A stretch of 38,174 nucleotides of DNA from Alphaproteobacteria bacterium (GTDB taxonomy: Bacteria; Pseudomonadota; Alphaproteobacteria; UBA2966): the NCBI GenBank assembly GCA_030740435.1, contig JASLXG010000145.1, forward strand, positions 1 through 38,174, written 5' to 3'. Position numbers and translations under genes: made by a program. The notes under the pieces are model-generated. The model was not told the DNA's origin. It saw only the letters and a program-made list of their open reading frames with translations, and ran no database searches. This document shows, piece after piece, positions 1 to 8,426 of this stretch (positions are counted from its first letter, which is position 1; the number at the start of each line of letters is the position of its first letter).

Positions 1-1
1 G

Positions 2-88
2 TGGTGCCCGCTGCCGGACTCGAACCGGCACTCCTGTTAGGGAACGGGATTTTAAGTCCCGAGCGTCTACCAGTTCCGCCAAGCGGGC
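2..88 (-). tRNA. tRNA-Leu (anticodon UAA)
   Basis: Read on the minus strand this is a complete cloverleaf of 87 nt including an encoded CCA. The acceptor stem pairs GCCCGCT at the 5' end with AGCGGGC before the A discriminator. The D-arm is GGCGGAACTGGTAGACGC, typical of leucine tRNAs. The anticodon stem-loop is GGGACTTAAAATCCC with anticodon TAA. A long variable arm (GTTCCCTAACAGGAGT) and a T-arm with GGTTCGAGTCC follow. The long variable arm and the UAA anticodon make this a class II tRNA-Leu. It lies just downstream of fdsA but has its own promoter-like sequence. Confidence 0.97.
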
Positions 89-96
89 GCCGCCGG

Positions 97-124
97 ATGA
101 TAGCAAGCGCCCGGTGTGTCACAA
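97..124 (-). promoter_or_regulatory. Probable sigma-70 promoter of the tRNA-Leu gene
   Basis: On the minus strand TTGTGA (119-124) and TATCAT (97-102) are separated by 16 nt, close to the sigma-70 -35/-10 consensus. The -10 box ends 8 nt before the mature tRNA 5' end, so transcription would start at or next to the tRNA. Prediction from sequence only. Confidence 0.5.
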
Positions 125-140
125 CAGCGAAGAAATAGTG

Positions 141-167
141 GGGCCTGAGGTTCCCAGGGCCTGAGGT
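141..167. repeat. Short direct repeat between fdsA and the tRNA
   Basis: The 11-mer gggcctgaggt occurs at 141-151 and again at 157-167, a 16-bp period. It sits just after the fdsA stop codon (minus strand) and upstream of the tRNA promoter. No clear terminator hairpin with a T-tract is visible, so its role is unknown. Confidence 0.4.
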
Positions 168-169
168 CC

Positions 170-2899
170 CTAACCGGCCTTTTCCACCCGGGCGGCGCAG
201 AACTTGAACTCGGGGATCTTGCCGAAGGGGTCGAGGGCCGGGTTGGTCAGCAGATTGGCCGCCGCCTCGGCATAGCAAAAGGGAATGAAAACCATGCCCG
301 GCGGCACCCAGTCGTCGATCCGGGCCTTCAGCTCGATGCTGCCGCGCCTCGTGGCGACGCGCACCAGGGCGCCGCCCTCGAGTTGCAGCGCCGCCAGGTC
401 ATGGGACGAGAAGTGGCCGGAGGCCTCGGGCTCGAGGGCGTCGAGGACGCTGGCCCGGCGGCTCATGGCACCCGAGTGCCAGTGCTCCAGCAAGCGCCCG
501 GTGGTCAGCACCAGGGGATAGTCGGCGTCGGGCAACTCGTCGGGCGGCAAGACCTCGGCCGGCACGAACTTGCCGCGCCCTGAGGCGGTGGGGAAGCCCG
601 AGCCGAAGATCACCTCCTGGCCCGGCTGGTCTTCCGCGCTGCAGGGGTAGGTAACGGCGTCCTCGCGCTCCAGGCGCCGCCAACTGATGCCGGCCAGCGG
701 TTCCATGCAGTGTTGCAGCTCGGCGAAGACCTCTCGGGGGTGGCCGTAGTTCCATTCCAGGCCCAGGCGCCGCGCGATCTCCTGGGTGATCCACAAATCC
801 TGGCGCGCCTCGCCCGGCGGCTCCAGCGCCTGGCGGCCAAGCTGCACGCGGCGGTCCGAGTTGGTGAAGCTGCCGTCCTTTTCGGGAAAGGCCGAGGCCG
901 GCAGGATGACGTCGGCGTAGGCCGCCGTCTCGGTGAGAAAAATGTCCTGCACCACCAGGTGTTCGAGCTTGGCCAGGGCCGCCCGGGCGTGCTCCAGGTC
1001 GGGATCCGACATGGCCGGATTCTCGCCCATGATGTACATGCCCTTGATGGTGCCGGCGTGGATGGCCTCGGTGATCTCGACCACGGTCAGGCCTTTGTTT
1101 GGATCGAGCTTGGCCTGCCAGAAGTCCTCGAAGTAGCGCTGGTTCTCGGCCACGTCGACGGCCTTGTAGTTGGGGTAGACCATGGGAATGAGGCCCATGT
1201 CGGAGGCGCCTTGGACGTTGTTCTGGCCACGCAGCGGATGCAGGCCGCTGCCCGGCCTGCCGATCTGGCCGCACATCAGGGCAAGTGCTATCAGGCAACG
1301 CGCGTTGTCGGTGCCGTGGACATGCTGCGATACCCCCATGCCCCAGAAGATCATGGCCCGCTCGGCCCCGGCATAGGCCCGGGCGATCCGGCGCAAGGTC
1401 TCGGCCTCGATGCCGCAAATTTCGGCCATGGCCTCGGGGGGAAAGGCCTGCAAGTGCTGGCGGAATTCCGCGAAGCCCTCGGTATGTTCGGCAATGTAGT
1501 TCTGGTCGAAAAGCGCCTCGTCGACGATGACGTGCATGATGGCGTTGAGCATGGCGACGTCGGCGCCGGGCTTGAATTGCAGCCAGTGATCGGCGTGGCG
1601 GGTAAGCGCCGAGCCCCTGGGGTCCATGACGATCAGCGTCGTGCCGGCCTGGGCCGCGTTCTTGATGAAGCTGGCCGCCACCGGGTGGTTGCTGGTGGTG
1701 TTGGAGCCGATGACGACGATGAGGTCGGCGTTGCCGGCTTCCAGGAACGGCGCCGAGACGGCGCCCGAGCCGATGGTCTCCATCAGCGCCGCCACCGACG
1801 AGGCATGGCAGAGCCGGGTGCAGTGATCGACGTTGTTGGTGCCAAAACCCACGCGCACCAGCTTCTGAAAAAGATAGGCCTCTTCGTTCGAGCACTTGGC
1901 CGAGCCGAAACCGGCCAGCCCGCCTGGCCCCTGGGCATCACGGATGCCTTTCAGGCCGGCGGCGGCGAGGTCGAGGGCTTCGTCCCATTCGGCCTCGCGG
2001 AAATGGGCCAGCGGGTTGCCCGGATCGACCTCGGGGGCGGCCTCCTTGGGCGCTCCATCACGCCGAATCAGCGGCCGCTTCAGGCGCTGGGAGTGGGCCA
2101 CGTAGTCGAAGCCGAACCGGCCCTTGACGCAAAGCCGGCCCAGGTTGGCGGGGCCGTCGCGGCCTTCGACGGCGACGATGGTGTTGTCCTCGACGTGGTA
2201 GGTGATCTGGCAACCGACGCCGCAATAGGGACAGAGGCTGGCGACCTGGCGTTCGGCCCGCCGAGCCCCGGCCGCCGGCAATAGCGCCCCGGTGGGGCAT
2301 GATTGCACGCATTCGCCGCAGGCCACGCAACTGCTCTCGCCCAAGGGGTCGGCGCAGTCGAAGACGATCCGTGAATTGGCGCCGCGCCAGGCCATGCCGA
2401 TGACGTCGTTGACCTGCACCTCGCGGCAGGCCCGCAGGCAATTCGTGCAATGGATGCAGGCCGCCAGATCGATGGCCATGGCGGGGTGGCTGGCATCGGG
2501 CGGGGGCGCCTGGCGGGCGGGGAAGCGGCTGCTGCTTTGCCCCACCATCTCGGCCATTTGCCAAAAGCGCGAATCCGCATCGGGGCCGGCCGCCCGCGCC
2601 GGCTGGTCGGCGACCAGCAGCTCCATCACCGTCCGCTGCGCCGCCCGCACCCGGTCGGAGCCGGTGCTGACCTTCATGCCGGCCGTGGGCTGGCGCAGGC
2701 AACTGGCGGCCAGGTTGCGCTCGCCCTCGACCTCGACCAGGCAAAGCCGGCAGTTGCCGTCGGCCCGGTAATGGCGGTTGAGGCCGGAACAGAGGTGGGG
2801 AATTTCCCGGCCCAGGCGGCGGGCGACCTCAAACAGCGTCTCGCCCGGCCCGGCCTCCACGGCCTCGCCGTCGAGCTCGAAGGTGACCGCATCGCTCAC
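170..2899 (-). CDS. fdsA: NAD-dependent formate dehydrogenase, alpha (molybdenum) subunit
   Basis: Catalytic subunit of a soluble Fds-type formate dehydrogenase, oxidising formate to CO2 and passing electrons through Fe-S clusters to the FdsB flavin and NAD+. The 909-aa protein has an N-terminal 2Fe-2S ferredoxin domain (Cys37, 50, 53, 67), two [4Fe-4S] ferredoxin motifs (Cys148-158 and Cys191-201), and a fourth cluster (Cys223, 226, 230, 257) opening the bis-MGD domain. The motif RLCHAS puts Cys364 where E. coli FdhF has selenocysteine, so this is a cysteine enzyme. The GTG start overlaps the stop of the upstream gene by 4 bp, indicating translational coupling. Longer in-frame readings upstream lie inside the upstream gene. 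It is somewhat shorter than described FdsA proteins (about 958 aa). No fdsC or fdsD accessory gene follows; a tRNA gene does. Confidence 0.95.
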   Translation of the reverse strand: MSDAVTFELDGEAVEAGPGETLFEVARRLGREIPHLCSGLNRHYRADGNCRLCLVEVEGERNLAASCLRQPTAGMKVSTGSDRVRAAQRTVMELLVADQPARAAGPDADSRFWQMAEMVGQSSSRFPARQAPPPDASHPAMAIDLAACIHCTNCLRACREVQVNDVIGMAWRGANSRIVFDCADPLGESSCVACGECVQSCPTGALLPAAGARRAERQVASLCPYCGVGCQITYHVEDNTIVAVEGRDGPANLGRLCVKGRFGFDYVAHSQRLKRPLIRRDGAPKEAAPEVDPGNPLAHFREAEWDEALDLAAAGLKGIRDAQGPGGLAGFGSAKCSNEEAYLFQKLVRVGFGTNNVDHCTRLCHASSVAALMETIGSGAVSAPFLEAGNADLIVVIGSNTTSNHPVAASFIKNAAQAGTTLIVMDPRGSALTRHADHWLQFKPGADVAMLNAIMHVIVDEALFDQNYIAEHTEGFAEFRQHLQAFPPEAMAEICGIEAETLRRIARAYAGAERAMIFWGMGVSQHVHGTDNARCLIALALMCGQIGRPGSGLHPLRGQNNVQGASDMGLIPMVYPNYKAVDVAENQRYFEDFWQAKLDPNKGLTVVEITEAIHAGTIKGMYIMGENPAMSDPDLEHARAALAKLEHLVVQDIFLTETAAYADVILPASAFPEKDGSFTNSDRRVQLGRQALEPPGEARQDLWITQEIARRLGLEWNYGHPREVFAELQHCMEPLAGISWRRLEREDAVTYPCSAEDQPGQEVIFGSGFPTASGRGKFVPAEVLPPDELPDADYPLVLTTGRLLEHWHSGAMSRRASVLDALEPEASGHFSSHDLAALQLEGGALVRVATRRGSIELKARIDDWVPPGMVFIPFCYAEAAANLLTNPALDPFGKIPEFKFCAARVEKAG

Positions 2900-4644
2900 G
2901 AGACTTCCTCCGGCCAGTAGCGCAGCAGGCTGGCGAAGACGTTGGGCGCGGCCTGCCCCAGGCCGCAGATCGAGGCCTCGGTCATGGCCCGGCCGAGCTC
3001 GCCCAGCAGCTCTCCGTCCCAGCTCTCCTCGGCCATCAGCGCCAGCGCCTTTTCGCAGCCCAAGCGACACGGCGTGCATTGGCCGCAGCTCTCGTCAGCG
3101 AAAAAGCCCATCAGGTTCCGGGCCACCTGGCCCAGGTTGTCGTGCTGCGAAAGCACGATGATGGCGGCCGAGCCGATGAAGGCGCCGTGCTCCTCCAGGC
3201 TGCCGAAATCAAGCGCCACGTCGGCCAGGCGGGCCGGCAGGATGCCGCCCGAGGCACCGCCGGGCAGGTAGGCCTCGAGCCGGTGGCCCTCGGCCATGCC
3301 GCCGCAATGCTCGGCGATCAGCTCGTTCAGCGTGATGCCGGCCGGGGCCAGCTTGACACCCGGCTGGCGCACCCGGCCGGAGACCGAAAAGCTGCGCCAG
3401 CCCGAGGCGCCGTGGCGGCCGGCCCCGTTGAACCAGGCGGCGCCCCGTTCGACGATGTCACGTACCCAATGCAGGGTTTCGACGTTGTTGATGAGCGTAG
3501 GCCGGCCGAACAATCCGGCCTGGCTGGGAAAGGGCGGCTTGTGGCGGGGCAGGCCGCGGCGTCCTTCGAGGCTTTCCAGCATGGCCGATTCCTCGCCGCA
3601 AATGTAGGCCCCGGCGCCACGGCGCAAGTGAATGGCCGGCAGCTCGGCGATGTCGCCGGCCCGCAGGGCCGGGATTTCCCGTTCCAGCCAGGCTCGGATC
3701 TGCGGATATTCGTCCCTGAGATAGATATATATGGCCTCGGCGCCGACCGCCCAGGCCGCGATCAGCGCCCCCTCCAACATTCGGTGGGGGTCGCTCTCCA
3801 GGTAATGGCGATCCTTGAAGGTGCCGGGTTCGCCCTCGTCGGCGTTGACCACGAGATAGCGCGGCGCCGCCTCGGCCGCCACCAGGCGCCATTTCCGGGC
3901 CGCCGGAAAGCCGGCGCCACCCAGGCCCCTGAGGCCGGCCGCCTCGAGCTCGGCGATGATGTCGTCGGGCTGGCGCTGACCCTCACGGCACGATTGGTAA
4001 AGCGCGTAGCCGCCGCCCTGGCGGTAGGCGGCAAAGTCGCTGCCCGAGACCGTGGGCGCGGCGCTGGCACCTGCCTCGAGGGCCTTGGCGACGCCGTCGG
4101 GCGTGGCTTGCGTGAGATGATTGTGACCCAGCGCCACCACCGGCGCGGCCTCGCAGCGCCCCATGCAGGGCGCCGCCTTAAGCCGCACCGAGGAGTCCGT
4201 GCGGGCGGCCAGGGCGGCAAACAGCTCGGCCGCACCCTCCAGCGCACAGGGCAGGCCTTCGCACACCCGCAGCACCAGCGGGGCGCTCTCGTCGGCCTCC
4301 TCGACCACCTCGAAGTGGGCGTAGAACGTGGCCACCTCGAAGACCTCGGCCTGGCTCAGTCCAAGCTCCTCGGCCAGGGCCGCCAGCAGGGCCAGCGGTA
4401 GCTGGCGCTGCTGGTCCTGGATGCGGTGCAGAAACTCGAGCAAGAGATCGCGCCGCCGTTCTCCGTCGCCGAGCAGCTGGCGCACGAGCCCGCGCGCCGC
4501 TGGCGTCGCCTGACGGCCCTTGTTGTGGGTGCCGCGGCCGCGGCCGGTATTTGCGCGCTTCGCCATCTCGTCGAGGACTGTGGCAAAAGGCCGGGATTTT
4601 GTAAAACCCGGATTCGTCGAACCGCCATTGTTTACCTCGCTCAT
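2896..4644 (-). CDS. Fused FdsG-FdsB formate dehydrogenase diaphorase subunit (NuoE-NuoF fusion)
   Basis: Diaphorase part of the formate dehydrogenase, carrying electrons from FdsA to NAD+. Residues about 50-195 are a NuoE/FdsG thioredoxin-like [2Fe-2S] domain with Cys128, 133, 160 and 164. The remainder is NuoF/FdsB-like: a glycine-rich flavin/NADH motif GLGGAGFPAARKW near 241, NADEGEPGTFKDR near 267, the CGEES motif, and a C-terminal [4Fe-4S] motif CGQCTPCRLGC. In described systems fdsG and fdsB are separate genes. The start is uncertain: neither Met1 nor Met27 (position 4566) has a good ribosome binding site. The first 26 codons have lower third-position GC than the rest, and a CATAAT box lies just before Met1, so 4566 may be the true start. 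It is divergent from chpT. Confidence 0.9.
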   Translation of the reverse strand: MSEVNNGGSTNPGFTKSRPFATVLDEMAKRANTGRGRGTHNKGRQATPAARGLVRQLLGDGERRRDLLLEFLHRIQDQQRQLPLALLAALAEELGLSQAEVFEVATFYAHFEVVEEADESAPLVLRVCEGLPCALEGAAELFAALAARTDSSVRLKAAPCMGRCEAAPVVALGHNHLTQATPDGVAKALEAGASAAPTVSGSDFAAYRQGGGYALYQSCREGQRQPDDIIAELEAAGLRGLGGAGFPAARKWRLVAAEAAPRYLVVNADEGEPGTFKDRHYLESDPHRMLEGALIAAWAVGAEAIYIYLRDEYPQIRAWLEREIPALRAGDIAELPAIHLRRGAGAYICGEESAMLESLEGRRGLPRHKPPFPSQAGLFGRPTLINNVETLHWVRDIVERGAAWFNGAGRHGASGWRSFSVSGRVRQPGVKLAPAGITLNELIAEHCGGMAEGHRLEAYLPGGASGGILPARLADVALDFGSLEEHGAFIGSAAIIVLSQHDNLGQVARNLMGFFADESCGQCTPCRLGCEKALALMAEESWDGELLGELGRAMTEASICGLGQAAPNVFASLLRYWPEEVS

Positions 4645-4688
4645 GCGTTATTATGCTGCAAGAAGATGCGGCGGACAGGGGGAGGGGC

Positions 4689-5333
4689 ATGGATGACGTG
4701 ACGCTGGCGGCGCTGCTGTCGTCGCGGCTCTGCCATGACCTTTCCGGGCCGGTGGGCGCCATCGGCAACGGCGTCGAGATGCTCGAGGGCGAAGACGATC
4801 CCGAGATGCGCCGCCAAGTCATCGAGTTGATGGCTTTCAGTGCCGGCGAAGCCCGGCGCCGGCTTGAATTCTACCGTCTGGCCTACGGCGCTCCCGGCGG
4901 TCTTGGGGCGGCCGTTCCCTTGGCCGAGGCACGGCGTGCGGCGCGACACTATTTCGAGACCCACAAGGCCGAACTTGATTGGCCCGAGGCGGCAGAGGAG
5001 GGGTCGCCCGAACTGCCGCCCGAGGCGGTGCGTCTTTTGCTCAACCTGGTGCTGCTGGGGGGCGAAGCCCTGGCCCGTGGCGGCAGCGTAGCCGTGCGCC
5101 TGGCGTTTGCCGCCGGATCGTTTTCGCTGGCGCTGGAGGCGAGCGGGCCCGGCGCCGCCCTCGATGCCGCCGAAGCAGCGGCGCTGCTTGGCCAAGTGGT
5201 GCCCGAGGCGCTGGATTCCCGCTCCGTGCAACCCTACTTTGCGGCACGCTTGGCGGCGGGGCTGGGGTGCGAAGTGGAGATCGCAGCCGATCAACCCGAT
5301 CGGATCGTTTTGCGGGCGGCCATCCCTCTATAG
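4689..5333 (+). CDS. chpT: Histidine phosphotransferase ChpT
   Basis: ChpT relays phosphate from the hybrid kinase CckA to CtrA and CpdR in the alphaproteobacterial cell-cycle and motility pathway. The 214-aa protein begins with the family signature around the phospho-accepting histidine (His16 in LCHDLSGPVGAIGNG) and continues as a helical hairpin plus a degenerate Bergerat-like C-terminal domain. This start was chosen because GGAGGGG lies immediately upstream; a further in-frame ATG at 4653 would add 12 residues without similarity. The neighbours fit: che genes follow and ctrA lies 6 kb away. Only 44 bp separate it from the divergent formate dehydrogenase operon if that gene starts at 4644. 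The kinase CckA is not in the window. Confidence 0.88.
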   Translation: MDDVTLAALLSSRLCHDLSGPVGAIGNGVEMLEGEDDPEMRRQVIELMAFSAGEARRRLEFYRLAYGAPGGLGAAVPLAEARRAARHYFETHKAELDWPEAAEEGSPELPPEAVRLLLNLVLLGGEALARGGSVAVRLAFAAGSFSLALEASGPGAALDAAEAAALLGQVVPEALDSRSVQPYFAARLAAGLGCEVEIAADQPDRIVLRAAIPL

Positions 5334-5397
5334 GCATGTCCAGTGCATCCCTCAAGGCTGATCGAGGGGACAACGAATTTCTGGAAATTACCTTTTG

Positions 5398-5429
5398 TTA
5401 ACCCAGATTCAGACCTTGTTAACTGAATC
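5398..5429. promoter_or_regulatory. Possible CtrA/CcrM-controlled promoter region of the che operon
   Basis: The 180-bp gap before cheA is AT-richer than its surroundings. It contains two GTTAAC-type motifs (TTAA at 5398-5401 and 5419-5422) and two GANTC sites (5406-5410 and 5425-5429). TTAA half-sites are known CtrA recognition elements, and GANTC is the CcrM methylation site in alphaproteobacteria. The TTAA spacing is 17 nt, not the canonical 7, so this is a suggestion rather than a consensus box. Confidence 0.4.
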
Positions 5430-5513
5430 CCGGAATTATTCCAATCTGGTCTGCCCGCGGCCTTGGACAGGGAGCAGATAGGACAGAAAAGAAGACGGAA
5501 GGTTGGCAGAGCC

Positions 5514-8426
5514 ATGGACGAACTTCTTACGGAATTTTTGACCGAGACGAACGAGTCGCTGGAGGTCATCGACAACGAACTGGTGACGCTGGAGAAGAAC
5601 CCGGACAGCCCGGAGATCCTCGACAACATTTTCCGCCTGGTCCACACCATCAAGGGGACCTGCGGCTTTTTGGGCCTGCCGCGTCTGGAAAGCGTGGCCC
5701 ATTCGGCGGAGAACATCCTGGGCAAGGTGCGCGACGGCGTACTGCCGATCAGCGGCGAGATCGTGACCATCGTGCTGGAGGCCTTGGATCGGCTGAAGTT
5801 GATCATGGCTGAGCTCGAGGCCACGGAGGCCGAGCCCGAGGGCGACGACCAGGAGCTGATCCAGCGGCTTGACGCGGCCGCGGCCGGGGTGTCGCTCGAT
5901 GGCGCGGCGGCGCCCGAGCCCGAGCCCGAACCCGAGCCCGAGCCCGAGCCGGCGGCGGCGGCGGTCGAGATTCCCACCGGGGGCTTCGACGAGGCGCTGG
6001 GGCGCGAGCTCAAGCAGGGCGAGGTGGCGCTCGACGAACTGGAGCGCATATTCCAGGAGACCGAGACCTTGGAGCCGGGGGATGCGCCGGCCGAGCAGCC
6101 GGCCGAGCAGCCCGAGCCCGCCGAGGTCTCGGCGGCCGAGGCGGCTTTGGCGGCGGCCGATGCCGAGCCGGCGGCCAAACCGGCAACGCCGGCCACGAGC
6201 GAGAAGAAGGAAGCCGAGGCGGCCACCGGGGGCAAGGGAGCGGTTGAGAAGTCGACGGCGTCGCAGAGCATTCGGGTCAGCGTCGACGTGCTGGAGAACC
6301 TGATGAACATGGTCAGCGAGCTGGTGCTGACGCGCAACCAGCTGCTGCAGCTGGCGCGCAACCAGACGGACAGCGAGTTCACGGTGCCGCTGCAGGGCCT
6401 GAGCCACGTCACCTCGGAGCTTCAGGAAGGCGTCATGAAGACGCGCATGCAGCCCATCGGCAATGCCTGGGCCAAGCTGCCGCGCATCGTGCGTGACCTG
6501 GCGCACGAGTTGGACAAGAAGATCGACCTGGAGATGCTGGGCGCCGATACCGAGCTCGACCGCCAGGTGCTGGAGCTGATCAAGGACCCGCTGACGCACA
6601 TGGTGCGGAACTCGGCCGACCACGGCCTGGAGATGCCGGCGGAGCGCCTGGCGGCGAACAAGCCGGAGATCGGCAAGGTGGTGCTGAACGCCTATCACGA
6701 GGGCGGCCACATCATCATCGAGATCAAGGACGACGGGGCCGGCATCGACGTCAACCGGGTCAAGGAGAAGGCCCTGGAGAACGGCCTGACGACGGAGGCC
6801 GAGCTCGAGGACATGACGGACCAGCAGGCCCTGCGTTTCGTCTTCCGGGCGGGTTTTTCGACGGCCAAGGTTGTGACCAGCGTCTCGGGCCGGGGCGTCG
6901 GCATGGACGTGGTGCGGACCAACATCGAGAAGATCGGCGGCACGGTGGACGTCAAGTCGGAGATGGGCAAGGGCTCGACCTTCACGATCAAGATCCCGCT
7001 GACGCTGGCCATCGTTTCGGCGCTGATCGTGGAGTGCGCCGGCGAGCGCTTCGCCATCCCGCAGATCAGCGTGCTCGAACTGGTGCGGGCCTCGGACGAT
7101 TCGGAGCACCGCATCGAGGAGATCCACGGCACGCCGGTGCTGCGCTTGCGCAACCGGCTGCTGCCGCTGCTGCAGTTGCGCGACATCCTGGGTCTGGGCG
7201 GTGCCTCGTCGGGGCTGCTGGCGGAGGCTGTGACGGAGACTGTGGTAGAGGCCGCGGAAGAGACTGTGGAGGATGCCGGCGAGGAAGTGGCCGCGGCCCA
7301 GGCCGATGGGGCCATCGAAGATGCCGCCGAGGCGGCCGGCGGGGCCGTCAACCAGGAAGCCTTCATCGTGGTGGCGCAAGTGGGCATCTATCGTTTCGGC
7401 ATCGTCGTCGACCGGGTCTTCGATACCGAGGAGATCGTGGTCAAGCCGGTGGCGCCGCTGCTGCGTCACGTCAAGGAATTCTCGGGCAACACCATCCTGG
7501 GCGACGGCAGCGTGATCATGATCCTCGATCCTAACGGCCTGGCCGAGGCCGGCGGCGAGACCGGCGTCTCGGAGGTCGAGGAATACGAGGAGGCCACGGT
7601 GGGCACGGGGACGTGGGGCGAGGAACAGGTTGCGCTGCTGGTCTTCCGGGCCGGCGACGACGAGCCCAAGGCGGTGCCGCTGTCGCTGGTGGCGCGTCTC
7701 GAGGAGGTCGATGTCGAGACCATCGAGTACTCGAACGACCGCATGGTGGTGCAGTACCGGGGGCATTTGATGCCGCTGGTGAAGATCTCGGCGGAGGTCG
7801 AGATCCGCGAGGCGGGGCGGCAGCCGATCCTGGTGTTCGCTGACGGCGAGCGTTCGATGGGCCTGGTGGTCGACGAGATCGTCGATATCATCGAGGACCA
7901 CCTGAAGATCGAGCTCTCCTCGGAGCGCGAGGGTCTGGTGGGCAGCGCCGTGGTCAACGGCAAGGCGACGGGCATCGTCGACGCGGCCTATTATCTGACC
8001 CAGGCCTTCGGCGACTGGTTCAAGTCGGCCGACGTGCCGCTGGGCGAGGGCGCCGCGCGGCAGCGGGTGCTGCTGATCGATGACAGCCCCTTCTTCCGCA
8101 ACCTGCTGACGCCGGTGCTTTCGACGGCGGGCTATGCGGTGATCACGGCCGAGAGCGGCGACGCGGCGCTGATGCTGCGCGACCAGGGCGAACAGTTCGA
8201 CGTCATCATCAGCGACATCGAGATGCCGGGCATGACGGGCTTCGACTTCGCCCGCTCGGTGAAGGGGGGCGGGCGCTGGCAGGAGGTACCCTTGATCGCG
8301 CTGAGCTCCCATACCACGCCGGCCGATCAGGACAAGGGCCGCGAGGCGGGCTTCGACGATTACGTGGCCAAGCATGACCGCGATGGCCTGATTGAATCCC
8401 TGAATGACATCGGAGGCGTGGCATGA
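5514..8426 (+). CDS. cheA: Chemotaxis histidine kinase CheA with two CheW-like domains and a C-terminal receiver
   Basis: CheA autophosphorylates in response to chemoreceptors and passes phosphate to CheY and CheB. In this 970-aa protein an HPt domain comes first (His44 in LVHTIKG), then an acidic Pro/Ala-rich linker with an EP repeat and no recognisable P2 domain. Next are the dimerisation helices (near 260-330), the HATPase domain (N box MVRNSADHGLE; G1 DDGAGID; G2 GRGVGMDVV), a CheW-like domain interrupted by an Ala/Glu-rich insert, a second CheW-like domain, and a receiver domain (VLLIDDS, SDIEMPGMTG). The start at MDELLTEF matches the HPt start; a longer reading from 5463 adds unrelated residues. 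It overlaps cheW by 4 bp (ATGA). Confidence 0.95.
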   Translation: MDELLTEFLTETNESLEVIDNELVTLEKNPDSPEILDNIFRLVHTIKGTCGFLGLPRLESVAHSAENILGKVRDGVLPISGEIVTIVLEALDRLKLIMAELEATEAEPEGDDQELIQRLDAAAAGVSLDGAAAPEPEPEPEPEPEPAAAAVEIPTGGFDEALGRELKQGEVALDELERIFQETETLEPGDAPAEQPAEQPEPAEVSAAEAALAAADAEPAAKPATPATSEKKEAEAATGGKGAVEKSTASQSIRVSVDVLENLMNMVSELVLTRNQLLQLARNQTDSEFTVPLQGLSHVTSELQEGVMKTRMQPIGNAWAKLPRIVRDLAHELDKKIDLEMLGADTELDRQVLELIKDPLTHMVRNSADHGLEMPAERLAANKPEIGKVVLNAYHEGGHIIIEIKDDGAGIDVNRVKEKALENGLTTEAELEDMTDQQALRFVFRAGFSTAKVVTSVSGRGVGMDVVRTNIEKIGGTVDVKSEMGKGSTFTIKIPLTLAIVSALIVECAGERFAIPQISVLELVRASDDSEHRIEEIHGTPVLRLRNRLLPLLQLRDILGLGGASSGLLAEAVTETVVEAAEETVEDAGEEVAAAQADGAIEDAAEAAGGAVNQEAFIVVAQVGIYRFGIVVDRVFDTEEIVVKPVAPLLRHVKEFSGNTILGDGSVIMILDPNGLAEAGGETGVSEVEEYEEATVGTGTWGEEQVALLVFRAGDDEPKAVPLSLVARLEEVDVETIEYSNDRMVVQYRGHLMPLVKISAEVEIREAGRQPILVFADGERSMGLVVDEIVDIIEDHLKIELSSEREGLVGSAVVNGKATGIVDAAYYLTQAFGDWFKSADVPLGEGAARQRVLLIDDSPFFRNLLTPVLSTAGYAVITAESGDAALMLRDQGEQFDVIISDIEMPGMTGFDFARSVKGGGRWQEVPLIALSSHTTPADQDKGREAGFDDYVAKHDRDGLIESLNDIGGVA
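5916..5951 (+). repeat. Hexanucleotide repeat (GAGCCC-type) inside cheA
   Basis: Six tandem copies of a gagccc-type unit (one gaaccc and one gagccg variant) encode an EPEPEP run in the CheA interdomain linker. Changes in copy number would keep the frame and only alter linker length. Confidence 0.85.

Noticed and set aside
710-2284. A 524-codon open frame antisense to fdsA
   Set aside because: Shadow of fdsA, whose Fe-S and molybdopterin motifs are unmistakable.
5436-8375. A 979-codon open frame antisense to cheA
   Set aside because: It is a composition shadow of the GC-rich cheA gene; the plus strand encodes clear CheA domains and the antisense product is low-complexity.
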